DNA of 64,000 nt from Bacteroidota bacterium (lineage in GTDB: Bacteria > Bacteroidota > Bacteroidia > Cytophagales > Cytophagaceae). The stretch covers positions 101,648 to 165,647 of the forward strand of contig JAEYZG010000033.1 of assembly GCA_023428135.1 (NCBI GenBank), written 5' to 3'. The translations under genes were made by a program, and so were the position numbers. Shown here piece by piece: positions 46,483-56,212 of the stretch. The stretch's first letter is position 1, and each line of letters starts with the position of its first letter. The notes beneath the pieces were generated by a model. The model saw only the letters and a program-made list of their open reading frames with translations, was not told the DNA's origin and searched no databases.

Positions 46483-47838
46483 ATGAAAAAAAACGCATTA
46501 ATATTTTTAGTCTTTTATTTTATAATGGTTAATAGCAAAGCACAAAGTTTGATAAAGATTTATGATAGTGGCATTAGCTATATTTTTGCTCTTGATAAGG
46601 ATAGTGCCTTATGGTGTTGGGGATACGATCAGCCGCCGGGGAAAACGGGTACAGACCTTATAAGTCCCGTTAAAGTGAATAATAATGATAAGTGGCTTGA
46701 TATTCCAAAAGTATACAATTTCAAATATCGGTTTGGTATCAAAAAAGATGGGACACTGTGGAAATGGGAAGCTAGTTCCACGACGCCTCCTAATTTGTGG
46801 GATCGGAATTCGAAATGGAAGGCCATTGCAAGTGGATCTGGTCAGGTTATTGGAATTAAAGAAGATGGAACCTTATGGTCATGGGGAGATGACAATGCCA
46901 ACGGTGCACAGGGAAATGGAACAACTATTGCTTACAGCACTCCATTTCAGATTAGTAATGAAACAAACTGGATTAAAGTTTTTGCAGGTGAATACTATTC
47001 TATGGCACTTAAATCAGATGGCACACTGTGGTCTTGGGGATCAACCGGATACGGGCAACTTGGTTTGGGCTTTACAGGTACTATTAATGTTTTATCTCCA
47101 ACACAAATCCAAGGTGATGATTGGGAACACGTAGTTTGTGGCAGGGCTACGACATATGCTTTGAAAAAAGACAGTACTCTTTGGATTTGGGGGTCTGGTG
47201 AATATGGACAAATGGGTAACGGAGAAACACAAATTATTAATCGCTCTCCGGTACAATTAGGAACAGCAAATGATTGGACAGCCATAGCTGCTGGTGATTT
47301 TCATTTTATAGGAATGAGAGGCGGAAGAGATGTATATTCCTGGGGAGCCAATAGGTATGGTGAAATGGGAAACGGAAATGCTGATGTTGTAAAATTTCCA
47401 ATATTGATTACTACTTCTGCAAAAGCTATCTCTGCCGGCTATTGTAAATCATTTTACATTAATGAAGACGGAAGTTTTTGTTCTGCCGGAGAGAATCAAA
47501 CAGGAACGCTTGGTCTTGGCTATAATAGTATTGGATTTACGACTTCATTTGGATGTAGCACTCCAGTTATTACCTCAGTTATAGAAATGAATGAATCCCT
47601 TAACACCAAAGTGTACCCCAATCCCTTTAATGAATATTGCACTATCGAACCTTCAAAGCATTTTAAAAAATACAATTTTGAGTTATTCGATGAAGCAGGG
47701 ACACGAATCCAGCAAATCACCAATTTAGAAGGGTGGGTGACTTTTAAAAAAGATAAGTTAAAGCCAGGAGTATATTTTTATGTGTTAAAGGAAATGAACA
47801 CTATGGAAATGGTAAGAGGAAAATTATTTATACAATAA
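46483..47838 (+). CDS. Secreted RCC1-repeat propeller protein with T9SS domain
   Basis: A 451-residue exported protein. The ATG at 46483 gives a good signal peptide (MKKNALIFLVFYFIMVNSKAQ); a TTG 15 bases upstream is rejected. At least six RCC1-like repeats follow, each with a GTLW-x-WG core (DGTLWSWGDDNANG, DGTLWSWGSTGYGQLG, DSTLWIWGSGEYGQMG, VYSWGANRYGEMG), predicting a seven-bladed propeller. The end (TKVYPNPFNEYCTIEP...LKPGVYFYVL) is a T9SS sorting domain. In bacteria such propellers are binding scaffolds; no enzyme motif is present. Confidence 0.9.
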   Translation: MKKNALIFLVFYFIMVNSKAQSLIKIYDSGISYIFALDKDSALWCWGYDQPPGKTGTDLISPVKVNNNDKWLDIPKVYNFKYRFGIKKDGTLWKWEASSTTPPNLWDRNSKWKAIASGSGQVIGIKEDGTLWSWGDDNANGAQGNGTTIAYSTPFQISNETNWIKVFAGEYYSMALKSDGTLWSWGSTGYGQLGLGFTGTINVLSPTQIQGDDWEHVVCGRATTYALKKDSTLWIWGSGEYGQMGNGETQIINRSPVQLGTANDWTAIAAGDFHFIGMRGGRDVYSWGANRYGEMGNGNADVVKFPILITTSAKAISAGYCKSFYINEDGSFCSAGENQTGTLGLGYNSIGFTTSFGCSTPVITSVIEMNESLNTKVYPNPFNEYCTIEPSKHFKKYNFELFDEAGTRIQQITNLEGWVTFKKDKLKPGVYFYVLKEMNTMEMVRGKLFIQ

Positions 47839-47886
47839 TAGTTTCAAAATTTTAGAGAAGATCACTTTTTACAATTTATATACCTT

Positions 47887-49971
47887 ATGAAGTTAAATAT
47901 AAAGTTCAGTTTTTTAATTATTACACTATTTCTTTTTAGAAACGTCCATTCTCAGATAATCTTTAAAAAACAAATTAAAGTACCTGGTGTTCAGACTGGC
48001 AAATCAATTCTCCCCCTTGAAGACGGTGGCTTTTTTGTTGTGGGGAGGAATTTGAGTTCTTCTACAAAACTCTCTAATTTATTTTTATTAAGACTCAATG
48101 AATTAGGTGATACCCTTTGGACAAAGACTTATACAAGTCTGGGAGAAGTTCTGGGGGAACGTATCATAAAAACAAAAGACAATAATTTCCTGATTGCCGG
48201 GACAACTTATGCAAGTATTTATTTATGTAAAATCACTCCATCGGGGGAAGTGATGTTCACTAAGAATCATCCTGCACAATATGATGATTATAGCAGGCCT
48301 TTCGACGTAATTGCAACTTCAGATGATGGATTTTTGATTACAGGGGAATCGTTTTCTTTGGAAGGTTATGTTCATTCTAAAATTTTAAAAACCGATGCAA
48401 ATGGAAATGTCTTATGGTCGAGTGGAATTGCATCTAAAGGCAATGGTGCTGCAATCTCTTGTATAGAAACAGAAACCGGTGATTACTTGATCTCTGGTAC
48501 TTCATTTGACGGAACTCATGATCCGGTTATTCTCAGATATAGTTCTTCAGGAACTGTTAAGGAGACCCGAAGATATAAACTTGATATGTCAGGTGGCGGT
48601 GGGAGAATCATAAAATATCCTGGAGTTGGTTATTTAATAGCTGGCGAGAAAGGCTATTATCCAACTAAGAAAGGATACTTTTTTATAGTGGATGAGCAAC
48701 TTAACCTGGTTTCCGGTAAAGCGATTGCGGAACTGCTTAAAGATAATGACTATACACCTGAAGTGGATATTGATATAACTAAAGATGGTAATATTATAGC
48801 GTGTGGTTATACTTCAAAACTAGTGCAAGATGATTCTCACAACTTCTTTAGAGTATGCAAATTCGATACTTCTTTCAATTTAATCTGGAAAGTGGATATT
48901 GATGATTCTCCAGGAGTAGCGGAAAGTATTAAAGTTTTGCCAGACGGAAATATCATAGCGGTGGGAGAAGTTGCAATTCCGGATCAGGATGTATTGGTAG
49001 TTAAACTTGAGGATAATAAATGTACACCATCAGAGGTACCTTTAATTTCAGCATCGACGGAAACAGTGTGCAACGGCGATCCTGTAACATTAAAAATTGC
49101 TTCAGGTAAACTGGGTGGGGCTCAAGAATGGAAATGGTTTATGAAAGGTTGTGAAGGTAGCGCTGTAGGAACAGGTGATTCTATAGTTGTTTATCCGGCA
49201 AATGCATATAGTATTACTTACTATGCAAAGGGAAGCGGAGGCTGTATCGTCTCATCTAAGTGTGGTTTTAAAACCATTTATATTAAATCTTTACCTGTAA
49301 TAGGAATTAATAAGAACTCGTCTGTCTGCATAGGGAAGTCTATATCCCTTAAAGGTACGGGAGCACCAACAATACTATGGGATAATGGTGTAAAAAATGG
49401 TATTTCATTTTATCCTACTGAGACAAAAATATATACAGCCACAGGGATTGATGCAAATGGATGTAAAAATATAAATAAGGTAAGAATTACTGTTCTCCCA
49501 TTGCCGAATCTAACTGTGACTGAAGACCATACCATATGCAGTGGTGATCCCCTTACATTATATGCAAGCGGGGCGCCCAGTATTTACTGGTATGATGGTA
49601 TAAAAAATGGCGTTTCATTTTATCCAACCAGTACTAAAACCTATGAGGTTATGGCCCTTGATGCTAATAATTGTGAAGCCCGTAAAAAAGTCACTGTAAC
49701 AGTGGATATCTGTACGAATGTTTCTTCACCTCTACAAACTGAGCCCTTGAAACTATTTCCTAATCCTGCGGAAACCTATCTAAATGTACAATCGGAAGAT
49801 TTATTTGACAAAATATTCGTATATAATGGCTTAGGTCAGTTAGTTGCAAATGAAGTTTTCTCAGAAGGAAATGTTCGTGATATACATTTAAATCTTGAAC
49901 CGGGATATTACAATATTTTCCTTTACAATGAGTCTAGTTTGATTGGCAGGGAGAAACTGATAATAAAATAG
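47887..49971 (+). CDS. Secreted propeller/Ig-like repeat protein with T9SS domain
   Basis: A 694-residue exported protein: signal peptide (to NVHSQ), then about 350 residues of propeller-like repeats with recurrent GDTLWTKTY, DGGFF/DGNII and DANGNVLWS motifs, akin to delta-60 or SBBP repeats. An Ig-like segment follows, and then two consecutive Ig/PKD-like units of about 80 residues (GTGAPTILWDNGVKNGISF and ASGAPSIYWYDGIKNGVSF) that are clear duplicates. The T9SS domain has LKLFPNPAETYLNV. It follows the RCC1 gene by 48 bases on the same strand and may be co-transcribed with it. Role unknown, probably surface adhesion or display. Confidence 0.87.
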   Translation: MKLNIKFSFLIITLFLFRNVHSQIIFKKQIKVPGVQTGKSILPLEDGGFFVVGRNLSSSTKLSNLFLLRLNELGDTLWTKTYTSLGEVLGERIIKTKDNNFLIAGTTYASIYLCKITPSGEVMFTKNHPAQYDDYSRPFDVIATSDDGFLITGESFSLEGYVHSKILKTDANGNVLWSSGIASKGNGAAISCIETETGDYLISGTSFDGTHDPVILRYSSSGTVKETRRYKLDMSGGGGRIIKYPGVGYLIAGEKGYYPTKKGYFFIVDEQLNLVSGKAIAELLKDNDYTPEVDIDITKDGNIIACGYTSKLVQDDSHNFFRVCKFDTSFNLIWKVDIDDSPGVAESIKVLPDGNIIAVGEVAIPDQDVLVVKLEDNKCTPSEVPLISASTETVCNGDPVTLKIASGKLGGAQEWKWFMKGCEGSAVGTGDSIVVYPANAYSITYYAKGSGGCIVSSKCGFKTIYIKSLPVIGINKNSSVCIGKSISLKGTGAPTILWDNGVKNGISFYPTETKIYTATGIDANGCKNINKVRITVLPLPNLTVTEDHTICSGDPLTLYASGAPSIYWYDGIKNGVSFYPTSTKTYEVMALDANNCEARKKVTVTVDICTNVSSPLQTEPLKLFPNPAETYLNVQSEDLFDKIFVYNGLGQLVANEVFSEGNVRDIHLNLEPGYYNIFLYNESSLIGREKLIIK

Positions 49972-49996
49972 GATATACATATCCTGCTAAAATAAA

Positions 49997-50033
49997 AGAA
50001 GTCCTCACTTAAGCTGTGAGGACTTCCTTTGTT
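49997..50033. terminator. Bidirectional terminator between convergent T9SS cargo genes
   Basis: AAGTCCTCAC (49999-50008) pairs perfectly with GTGAGGACTT (50016-50025) around a 7-base loop, with T-rich sequence on the plus strand (CCTTTGTTTT) and A-rich sequence before it. Confidence 0.8.
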
Positions 50034-50098
50034 TTAAGCCTATTGAACAAATCAACAATTCTTTTTATAATTCAACATCTAGTTATCAAAAAATCTTC

Positions 50099-51718
50099 TT
50101 AGAAAATCTTAAATACGCGTTCTTGTGTCCCTGATTTAACATTTACAATTGATAGTTCATTCACGACAGGTAGTTCTATTTGTCTGGCCGAAGTAAAATC
50201 TTTCTCAAAAATTTTGCGACCCAAAATATCATACATTAAGATTTTCAATTCTGCGCCATCAGGATTTATGATAGAATTGAATTCCGGAGAATAAGATATT
50301 GAATACTCAACTTGCTCATTAACATTGCTAGTAATAACATCATAGTCCTGTATTTTTAATAAAGCTAATCCATTTGAGGTTTGGGCAAGCTTTACAACAT
50401 CAACACTAGCAGAAGACGAATAACCGAATCCGGTAAATACATCTTTTGACTGGTTAAAACTTAAAGCCGTAGCCATTGCCCAGTTAGAGCCTTTCATTTT
50501 CTTGAACCACTTTAAATTTCCGTTAGAACTAATTTTTGAGACATAGGCATCAAATGTTCCATTAATTTTAAAGTTTACTCCCATAAAAGATCCAGTAAGC
50601 GAAGAAAGATAACCACAGATAAAGACATCGCCATTTTCAGTTACAAACATATCTTTAAGATAATCATGTTTTGATCCTCCGGCTGATTTTGCCCATAGAG
50701 TCTTTCCTTCGGGATCTGTTTTGAGTACAAATATCTCATCAATTGAGCCTATTGTACCAAGTACTTCATTATAAAAGGTTACGGTATCTTTAAATGTCCC
50801 TCCGACATATATATTACCTTCATTATCAAGACCAACGCGAAATGCTTTATCAGAAGACCTTCCTCCATAACGATTTACAAATACAGGAATTCCATCCTTA
50901 TCATACTTAGCAAGGAAAGCATCATCTTGCCCCAAAGGACTGAACCCAATCTCATCTGAGTTGTACTGTCCTTCAAAGTAACTAACACCAGCCCCTCCAA
51001 CTACCAGGATATTATCATCGGGATCAACTTTTACTGAAAATGCCTGGTCGTCTATCATCGCATTTCCAGCTCTTCTTACCCAAATAACCTCTCCTTCAGA
51101 AGTTAGCTTGGAAATAAAGATATCTTTACCTCCGAAACTTTTAACTGAAAAAGAGCCAAAATTTGCAGTCTTATTGCTGTAATAACCTACAAGTATTATG
51201 TTACCCTCCGAATCTAAATCTAAGGCAGCCCCCTCATCATCACCTGCCCCTCCAAAATTTTTCACCCAAAGTATTTTACCTGTGGTATCATATTTTGCAA
51301 GGAAAATATCCTTAAGGCCACGTCCATCACTTTTACTATTGTCAAAATTAGATGTCCCTGATACAGATCCAGTAACATATAAATATCCTTGTTTATCATA
51401 AACAACACATCTGCCTACATCCGCTATGGCTAAACTTCCTCCTCCTGATTTAACCCAATTCCTCTGACCTTTTTTGTCAATTTTCATTAGAAAAATATCT
51501 TCTTTTCCGGTCGAGGTAACAATCGGGCCTGGTCCCCCGATATTTCCTGCAAAGCAACCTGTAACATATTGATTCTCTCCATCTGTTGCAATGGAATAAA
51601 TTATTGCTTCCAAATTACTTGTTGTAATAATTTGATGGCCCCACTGAGCTGTTTGTCCTTTAGATGATAAATAATTAAAAATCAAAAGAGCAACTAAAAA
51701 AGGTTTAATATTTCTCAT
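50099..51718 (-). CDS. Secreted SBBP-type beta-propeller protein with T9SS-like tail
   Basis: A 539-residue exported protein with signal peptide (to SKGQT). About 430 residues of SBBP-like repeats follow, with DIFLAKYDTTGKILWVKNFG, DIFISKLTSEGEVIWVRRAG, DAFLAKYDKDGIPVFVNRYG and EIFVLKTDPEGKTLWAKSAG and the GGxGDD/DxEGNI/VGG pattern. The C-terminal 70 residues (MYDILGRKIFEKDFTSARQI...VKSGTQERVFKIF) look like a T9SS sorting domain, although the YPNP motif is missing. A minus-strand TACATTTG (51750-51757) ahead of the start may be its -7 box. Confidence 0.85.
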   Translation of the reverse strand: MRNIKPFLVALLIFNYLSSKGQTAQWGHQIITTSNLEAIIYSIATDGENQYVTGCFAGNIGGPGPIVTSTGKEDIFLMKIDKKGQRNWVKSGGGSLAIADVGRCVVYDKQGYLYVTGSVSGTSNFDNSKSDGRGLKDIFLAKYDTTGKILWVKNFGGAGDDEGAALDLDSEGNIILVGYYSNKTANFGSFSVKSFGGKDIFISKLTSEGEVIWVRRAGNAMIDDQAFSVKVDPDDNILVVGGAGVSYFEGQYNSDEIGFSPLGQDDAFLAKYDKDGIPVFVNRYGGRSSDKAFRVGLDNEGNIYVGGTFKDTVTFYNEVLGTIGSIDEIFVLKTDPEGKTLWAKSAGGSKHDYLKDMFVTENGDVFICGYLSSLTGSFMGVNFKINGTFDAYVSKISSNGNLKWFKKMKGSNWAMATALSFNQSKDVFTGFGYSSSASVDVVKLAQTSNGLALLKIQDYDVITSNVNEQVEYSISYSPEFNSIINPDGAELKILMYDILGRKIFEKDFTSARQIELPVVNELSIVNVKSGTQERVFKIF

Positions 51719-52020
51719 ATTTATAAAAAAGAATTAAGAATTAACATTTCAAATGTAAAAATAACTGAAACAATTTAAGTTTAATAAATAGTATATCCAA
51801 TCGAACATAAATTCCCTAAGTATATTCACTTAGAGAAAGGATATAATATAAACAGGAAGAGTGATTACTGAAAATCAAACTACATTTTGCTAAATCATTT
51901 TGTTCACATTGTCCTTGATTGTATTGAGCACTATGGGGGATGTGGAGGCCAGAGATTTTTTTTATTAAGTTTATGGTAATTTTAAAATTGAAGCTACCCT
52001 CGCTTTATAAGAAATAAATG
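51719..52020. other. Intergenic region upstream of a pseudogene
   Basis: About 300 bases of AT-rich sequence with no supported gene, repeat or RNA besides a possible -7 box at 51750-51757 for the leftward propeller gene. Confidence 0.5.
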
Positions 52021-52597
52021 ATGAGATCATTATTAACGTATATTTTCTATTTTGCTTTTTTAAGTTCATTTTCTCAAACCAAAATTTCCTCATTAATTAA
52101 AGGTGTACAATCTTGCAACTTTGCTTATACCATATTAAGAAAATAAACCATTCAGAGAAAAAAGACTTCTTAGGACCGCAAATTCATATGGAAGTTCTCC
52201 ATTAGGAGAAATTGACTGCACAGACATCAGATTGTTTAAACCTAAACGACATAAAGAGATTGTAATTCTTTCCTATCTAAGAATTACAGAGAATTATACC
52301 TGCTAGACCTGGAATTAAATGAACTTGAAGATTTCGGGTAGATTAAAGGATGTTTGATTTGCCTGACAGCTGAGTCAAGCAAAAGATTGGATATTCTCTA
52401 ATGGCAATCTCAACGAAAGCAATCCAAATGGAGATATGCTTGAGACTTTACTATTCTAAGCAATAAGTCAATAAATCAACGAAACCTCTTGGGGAAAGAA
52501 CACCGTTCCATATACAATTAACCCTATATTGGTAATTATTCAAAATAAAAATAAGATTAATCAAAGTTATTATGGAGAGTTTAAACTGAAAACCTGA
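52021..52597 (+). pseudogene. Decayed paralog of the 210-residue secreted protein at 58173
   Basis: The DNA from 52021 runs parallel to 58173-58805 along its whole length but has multiple frameshifts and stops. Matching blocks include the start (ATGAGATCATTATTAACGTA against ATGAGATTATTATTAACATT), the early AAGATTTCCTCATTAAT-like stretch, the GGAGAAATTGACTGCAC block, TGGATATTCTCTAATGGCAA-like and the AACCTCTTGGGGAAAGAACA-like 3' part. It cannot encode the full protein. It lacks the neighbouring REP hairpin present after the intact copy. Confidence 0.85.
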
Positions 52598-52842
52598 TTG
52601 TTAACTCCTATAACACAAAACAGTATCCAATAAAGAGATTCAAATAAATCAAATACACTAATCATTGCATCAATAACTGTAAGGTAACAATCGATGATAA
52701 ACCACATTCCTCGGGATAAAAAAGATCGAACAATCAAGCAATTATTTTAGATCAACCTGAGGTAACAATTTTATTTTACAGTATCTCCTCCACAAAAACT
52801 CTTTCCTTACTTTCTTTTGTTTTGATATAAAGGAAGTAAACT
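52598..52842. other. Intergenic region
   Basis: AT-rich DNA between the pseudogene and the repeat-rich lipoprotein gene. I see no gene, hairpin or TAnnTTTG box. Confidence 0.4.
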
Positions 52843-53412
52843 ATGAAAAAGCTGTCAATACTATTTACGACTGTATTGGCATCCATCTTTATTCTGAGTG
52901 GATGTCATCGTGGCGATTATACTGATTCGGATTATAGAGGAACTGGGTATCCCTACAATTATAATTATGATTATTCATACCCTTATAATTACTCATACCC
53001 TTACAACTATTCCTATCCATACAATTATTCATATCCTTATTATAATTATTATGGTGGACATGAGCATCACCATGATCATGATTTTGATAATGATGTGAAC
53101 CGTAACAATATGGAAAGCAATCAACCTGGAATCCGCAAGAATACGGAAAGTGGTAATCCTGGAAAAAATAATAATATGAATATGGGAGGTGAACATCCTA
53201 GCAGCAACAACAATATGGGAGGTAGTCATCCTAGCGGAAGTAATAATCCAGGAGTTGGTCAACCTAGTGGTGGAAACAATCCGGGAGTCGGCCATCCTAG
53301 TGGAAGTGGTAATCCTGGAGGTGGTGGGCATCCGGGCGGTGGTAATCCGGGCGCTGGCGGACATCCTAGTGGAGGTAATCCTGGTGGAGGTAATCCTGGT
53401 GGCCATAAATAA
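52843..53412 (+). CDS. Low-complexity lipoprotein with Tyr/Asn/Ser/Pro and Gly/Asn/Pro repeats
   Basis: A 189-residue lipoprotein with lipobox ILSGC (Cys21). Three exact YNYSYP units follow (about 48-65) inside a Tyr-rich stretch, then a His/Asp cluster (GHEHHHDHDFDND) that could bind metal, and a Gly/Asn/Pro/Ser/His repeat region from about 110 to the end (NNPGVGQPSGG, NPGVGHPSGSG, GGNPGAGGHPSGG). It has no globular domain. Such sequence is typical of flexible, surface-attached, possibly matrix or metal-binding proteins; this is inference. A similar short stretch survives near 56056, suggesting a second, lost copy. Confidence 0.75.
   Translation: MKKLSILFTTVLASIFILSGCHRGDYTDSDYRGTGYPYNYNYDYSYPYNYSYPYNYSYPYNYSYPYYNYYGGHEHHHDHDFDNDVNRNNMESNQPGIRKNTESGNPGKNNNMNMGGEHPSSNNNMGGSHPSGSNNPGVGQPSGGNNPGVGHPSGSGNPGGGGHPGGGNPGAGGHPSGGNPGGGNPGGHK
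52955..53045 (+). repeat. 18-base in-gene repeats coding YNYSYP
   Basis: Three to four tandem copies of an 18-base unit of the type TACAATTATTCATATCCT, with synonymous differences between units. The coding frame is preserved, so the protein repeat looks maintained or recently expanded. Confidence 0.75.
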
Positions 53413-53852
53413 TAAATACATTAACAGTCTTGCCCCCCTGCTCTCATATCTTTGATCAGAAAATAAAAAGCGCAATTTTGCTTTCCCAAATTGGCAGTTA
53501 GAAGCACACCTCGATCCGTCGATAAAACATACTACTATTGGTAATATGGGGCATAGGAATATCCTTCTGACTGTCGGGGGACAGGTTTAGGCTTAGCATC
53601 TGAGCTTTCAAAAAGGATGAAAATTTGCCAATCTGGAGTTACAATTTGAAATTGCAAATCATATTGCAACCATCAGATCCTTCGCAGAGCTTTGGGAGAT
53701 TACTTAGCTGATTGTGGTACTAAATAACATTGTAAAAATTCTCTTTGAGTTATATTTCTTAAAATCTCTGGAAACTGAAGATTTATTATTATAGCCACTT
53801 AGTGGTAATTAATAATAAATTATTGACTAAACAATTCTATCCTAATTTAAAA
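53413..53852. other. Intergenic region
   Basis: About 440 bases with no recognisable gene, transposon remnant or RNA. Short stretches such as CCAAATTGGCAG and TTGCCAATCTGG are partly complementary about 140 bases apart, which is probably chance. Confidence 0.4.
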
Positions 53853-53886
53853 AAACAGCGTAAAACAAAGGTTCTACGCTGTTTGA
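53850..53886 (-). terminator. Terminator of the double-LamG gene
   Basis: AAACAGCGTA (53853-53862) pairs perfectly with TACGCTGTTT (53875-53884) and is followed on the minus strand by a run of T, 33 bases beyond the stop of the gene at 53917. Confidence 0.85.
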
Positions 53887-53916
53887 TTTCAATATTAATT
53901 TAACTCTACGATAACA

Positions 53917-55494
53917 CTATTTCAATAGTACACGTTTGGTAAAAATAGCTCCATCAAGTGTCTTAAAAGAAACAAAATAGATTCCTGAAGGCTGTCCATT
54001 TAATTGAATTTCAAAATTCTGAATAGCCTCAGCATCTTCAATTGTAGATATGGTTTCTCCAATTGCATTATTAATTGTAATCTTCGATACTGCTAACCTG
54101 TTTCTATCATACTTCACAAAAAACTTACCTTCTGCAGGATTAGGGAATACATCAAGTAAATGCTCTCCAATACTTTGATCATCAATGGCTGCCGTACCAC
54201 ATGAATAAGAATTATATAGCTCATCTATACCTTCCGTACTAAGTGCATAATTGTAAATCCTAACTTCATCTAATTTTCCGGTCAAAAATTGAATATTATC
54301 TAAGCCCCTGGCTCCTAAAACTGCATAGTATGGTGCGGTCGCATAACTAGGAGCTTTGTTACCGGTAGAAGCAGTCGCTTCCAGTTGACCATCGATGTAT
54401 AATTTGATAGTGGAATTATCTCTTGTCAATATCACATGATACCATCTGTCAACAGATGGATATTTCCCCGGAATGGCCCCTGTTACTGTTCCATCTGAAT
54501 TATATCCACCGCCGGCCCATCCTGCAACTGAAGAATTTACCTGAATTGACTGATCTCCACCTTTTGCTCCAATGCTAATAACTGTCTCTACCGAATTAAG
54601 ATCATCAAAAGACACCCACATGGCATAGGTATAATTTGAATTAATAAAATCTTTAGTAGGAAGAGAAATATAGGATGAGCCATCAAAATGATAGGCACTG
54701 TTTTCATTACCACATCTGTCTGTGGTTAATGTAGCTCCGTGAGATGTTCCATTGTTACCATTTCCTGATACATCATTAATATCGCCTGTAAATGAATAAT
54801 AGGCAACTAACTTATTACATGTATAGGAATTATATAGTTCATCTATTTCATCCGTACTTAGTGCGTAATTGTAAATCCTCACTTCATCTAATTTTCCTGT
54901 TAAAAATTGTATATCCTCTAAGCCCCTGACTCCCAAAACTGCATAGTATGGGGCTGTTGAATAACTAGGAGCTTTGTTACTGGTAGAAGCAGTTGCTTCC
55001 AGTTGACCATCGATGTATAATTTGATAGTGGAATTATCTCTTGTCAATATCACATGGTACCATCTGTTAACAGATGGATATTCCCCCGGAATAGCCCCTA
55101 TTACTGTTCCATCTGAATTATAACCACCGCCGGACCATCCTACACCTGAAGGATTTACCTGAATTGACTGATCTCCACCTTTTGCACCAATGCTGATAAA
55201 TGACGTTACCGAATTAAGTTTATCAAAAGATACCCACATGGCATAGGAATAATTTGAATTAATAAAATCATTAGCAGGCAGAGAAATATAGGATGACCCG
55301 TCAAAATGATAGGCATTGTTTTCTTTACCACATCTGTCTGTGGTTAATGTTGCTCCGTGAGATGTTCCATCGTTACCATTTCCTGATACATCATTGATAT
55401 TGCCTGCAAATGGGTAATAGGCAACTAACTTATCCTGAGATTTAACTAATGAAAAATTAAATAAAATTAAAACAAACAGTAATTTTTTTTTCAT
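53917..55494 (-). CDS. Secreted protein with two near-identical LamG domains and T9SS domain
   Basis: A 525-residue exported protein. Signal peptide (to VKSQD), then two concanavalin-A/LamG-type domains of about 200 residues (about 22-222 and 228-430) that are nearly identical: both carry DVSGNGN-x-GTSHGATLTTDR, DGSSYISLP, RDNSTIKLYIDGQLEATAST and GKLDEVRIYNYALST. A T9SS domain ends it (LDVFPNPAEGKFFVKYD). LamG domains bind carbohydrates or proteins; no catalytic domain is attached. The DNA of the two units is also very similar, indicating a recent internal duplication. Confidence 0.9.
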   Translation of the reverse strand: MKKKLLFVLILFNFSLVKSQDKLVAYYPFAGNINDVSGNGNDGTSHGATLTTDRCGKENNAYHFDGSSYISLPANDFINSNYSYAMWVSFDKLNSVTSFISIGAKGGDQSIQVNPSGVGWSGGGYNSDGTVIGAIPGEYPSVNRWYHVILTRDNSTIKLYIDGQLEATASTSNKAPSYSTAPYYAVLGVRGLEDIQFLTGKLDEVRIYNYALSTDEIDELYNSYTCNKLVAYYSFTGDINDVSGNGNNGTSHGATLTTDRCGNENSAYHFDGSSYISLPTKDFINSNYTYAMWVSFDDLNSVETVISIGAKGGDQSIQVNSSVAGWAGGGYNSDGTVTGAIPGKYPSVDRWYHVILTRDNSTIKLYIDGQLEATASTGNKAPSYATAPYYAVLGARGLDNIQFLTGKLDEVRIYNYALSTEGIDELYNSYSCGTAAIDDQSIGEHLLDVFPNPAEGKFFVKYDRNRLAVSKITINNAIGETISTIEDAEAIQNFEIQLNGQPSGIYFVSFKTLDGAIFTKRVLLK

Positions 55495-56055
55495 AGACTT
55501 TTTTTTTAAAATTTAAATTAACTAAACGACTTAACCTATCGAATTTCGCCCTACTTTATTCGGAATTGTCAAGAAACACTTTTAATGTAAAAAAATGCGT
55601 AAAGAATGCTAATCCTTTTTCTTAAAAGAATGTTATTCAAAGCTTTTAAGAATAGACTTCAATTTGTAAAATCGTTCCCAAAAATAATTTATTATAATTT
55701 TTTTTATGCCGGTCTTGATGAATATAAAGCAATAGTAGAGAGATGACCTAACTGTTTTTACTTTCAGATATCTAGCCTTGAAGTAATCAATCAACAATAT
55801 ATCTTCTTTAAAGAGCGGGAAACATGAGATTAAATACGCTTGGACGTAGAGCTATGTCTCAAGATTTTATAATCTAGAGTTAAATATAAAAAATTCTAAA
55901 AACATCATTAACAGATAAAATCATGATTTTTTTTACAACCATTTTAACGCTGAACGTATTGAAGATATCAACTCAAATGGAACAGAGTATAGGCCAGAAT
56001 ACTCGAATCCGGCCTTAAAAAGGTAATCATATGGAGCGTAATAAACACGAAATAA
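55495..56055. other. Intergenic region
   Basis: AT-rich DNA with no supported gene. A stretch near 55940-56020 translates in one frame to INSNGTEYRPEYSNPALKR without start or family match, so at most it is a gene remnant. Confidence 0.4.
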
Positions 56056-56125
56056 ATGAACAATATCGGTGGCAGCCAACCAAATGGTGGTAATAATCCT
56101 GGAGCTGTGGATATAGAAATAATGT
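56056..56125 (+). pseudogene. Remnant of a Gly/Asn/Pro repeat lipoprotein
   Basis: Starting at the ATG at 56056 the frame reads MNNIGGSQPNGGNNPGAVD, closely like the NNMGGSHPSGSNNPGVG repeats of the lipoprotein at 52843-53412, then leaves the repeat pattern. No signal peptide precedes it, so it is a fragment. Confidence 0.5.
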
Positions 56126-56212
56126 ATTTATACTCCATTGACAAACTATCTACTCATTCACTTTCCTCACTTTAAACTTTTAACTTTCAGCTTTCAACTA
56201 TTTCCATAACTT

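Noticed and set aside
52955..53045. Regular short repeats considered as a CRISPR-like array
   Set aside because: The 18-base units are directly tandem without spacers and keep a reading frame, so they are protein repeats.
53029..53475. 148-codon frame antisense to the repeat lipoprotein
   Set aside because: It is an artefact of the low-complexity repeats read backwards (Arg/Thr/Ile periodic sequence).
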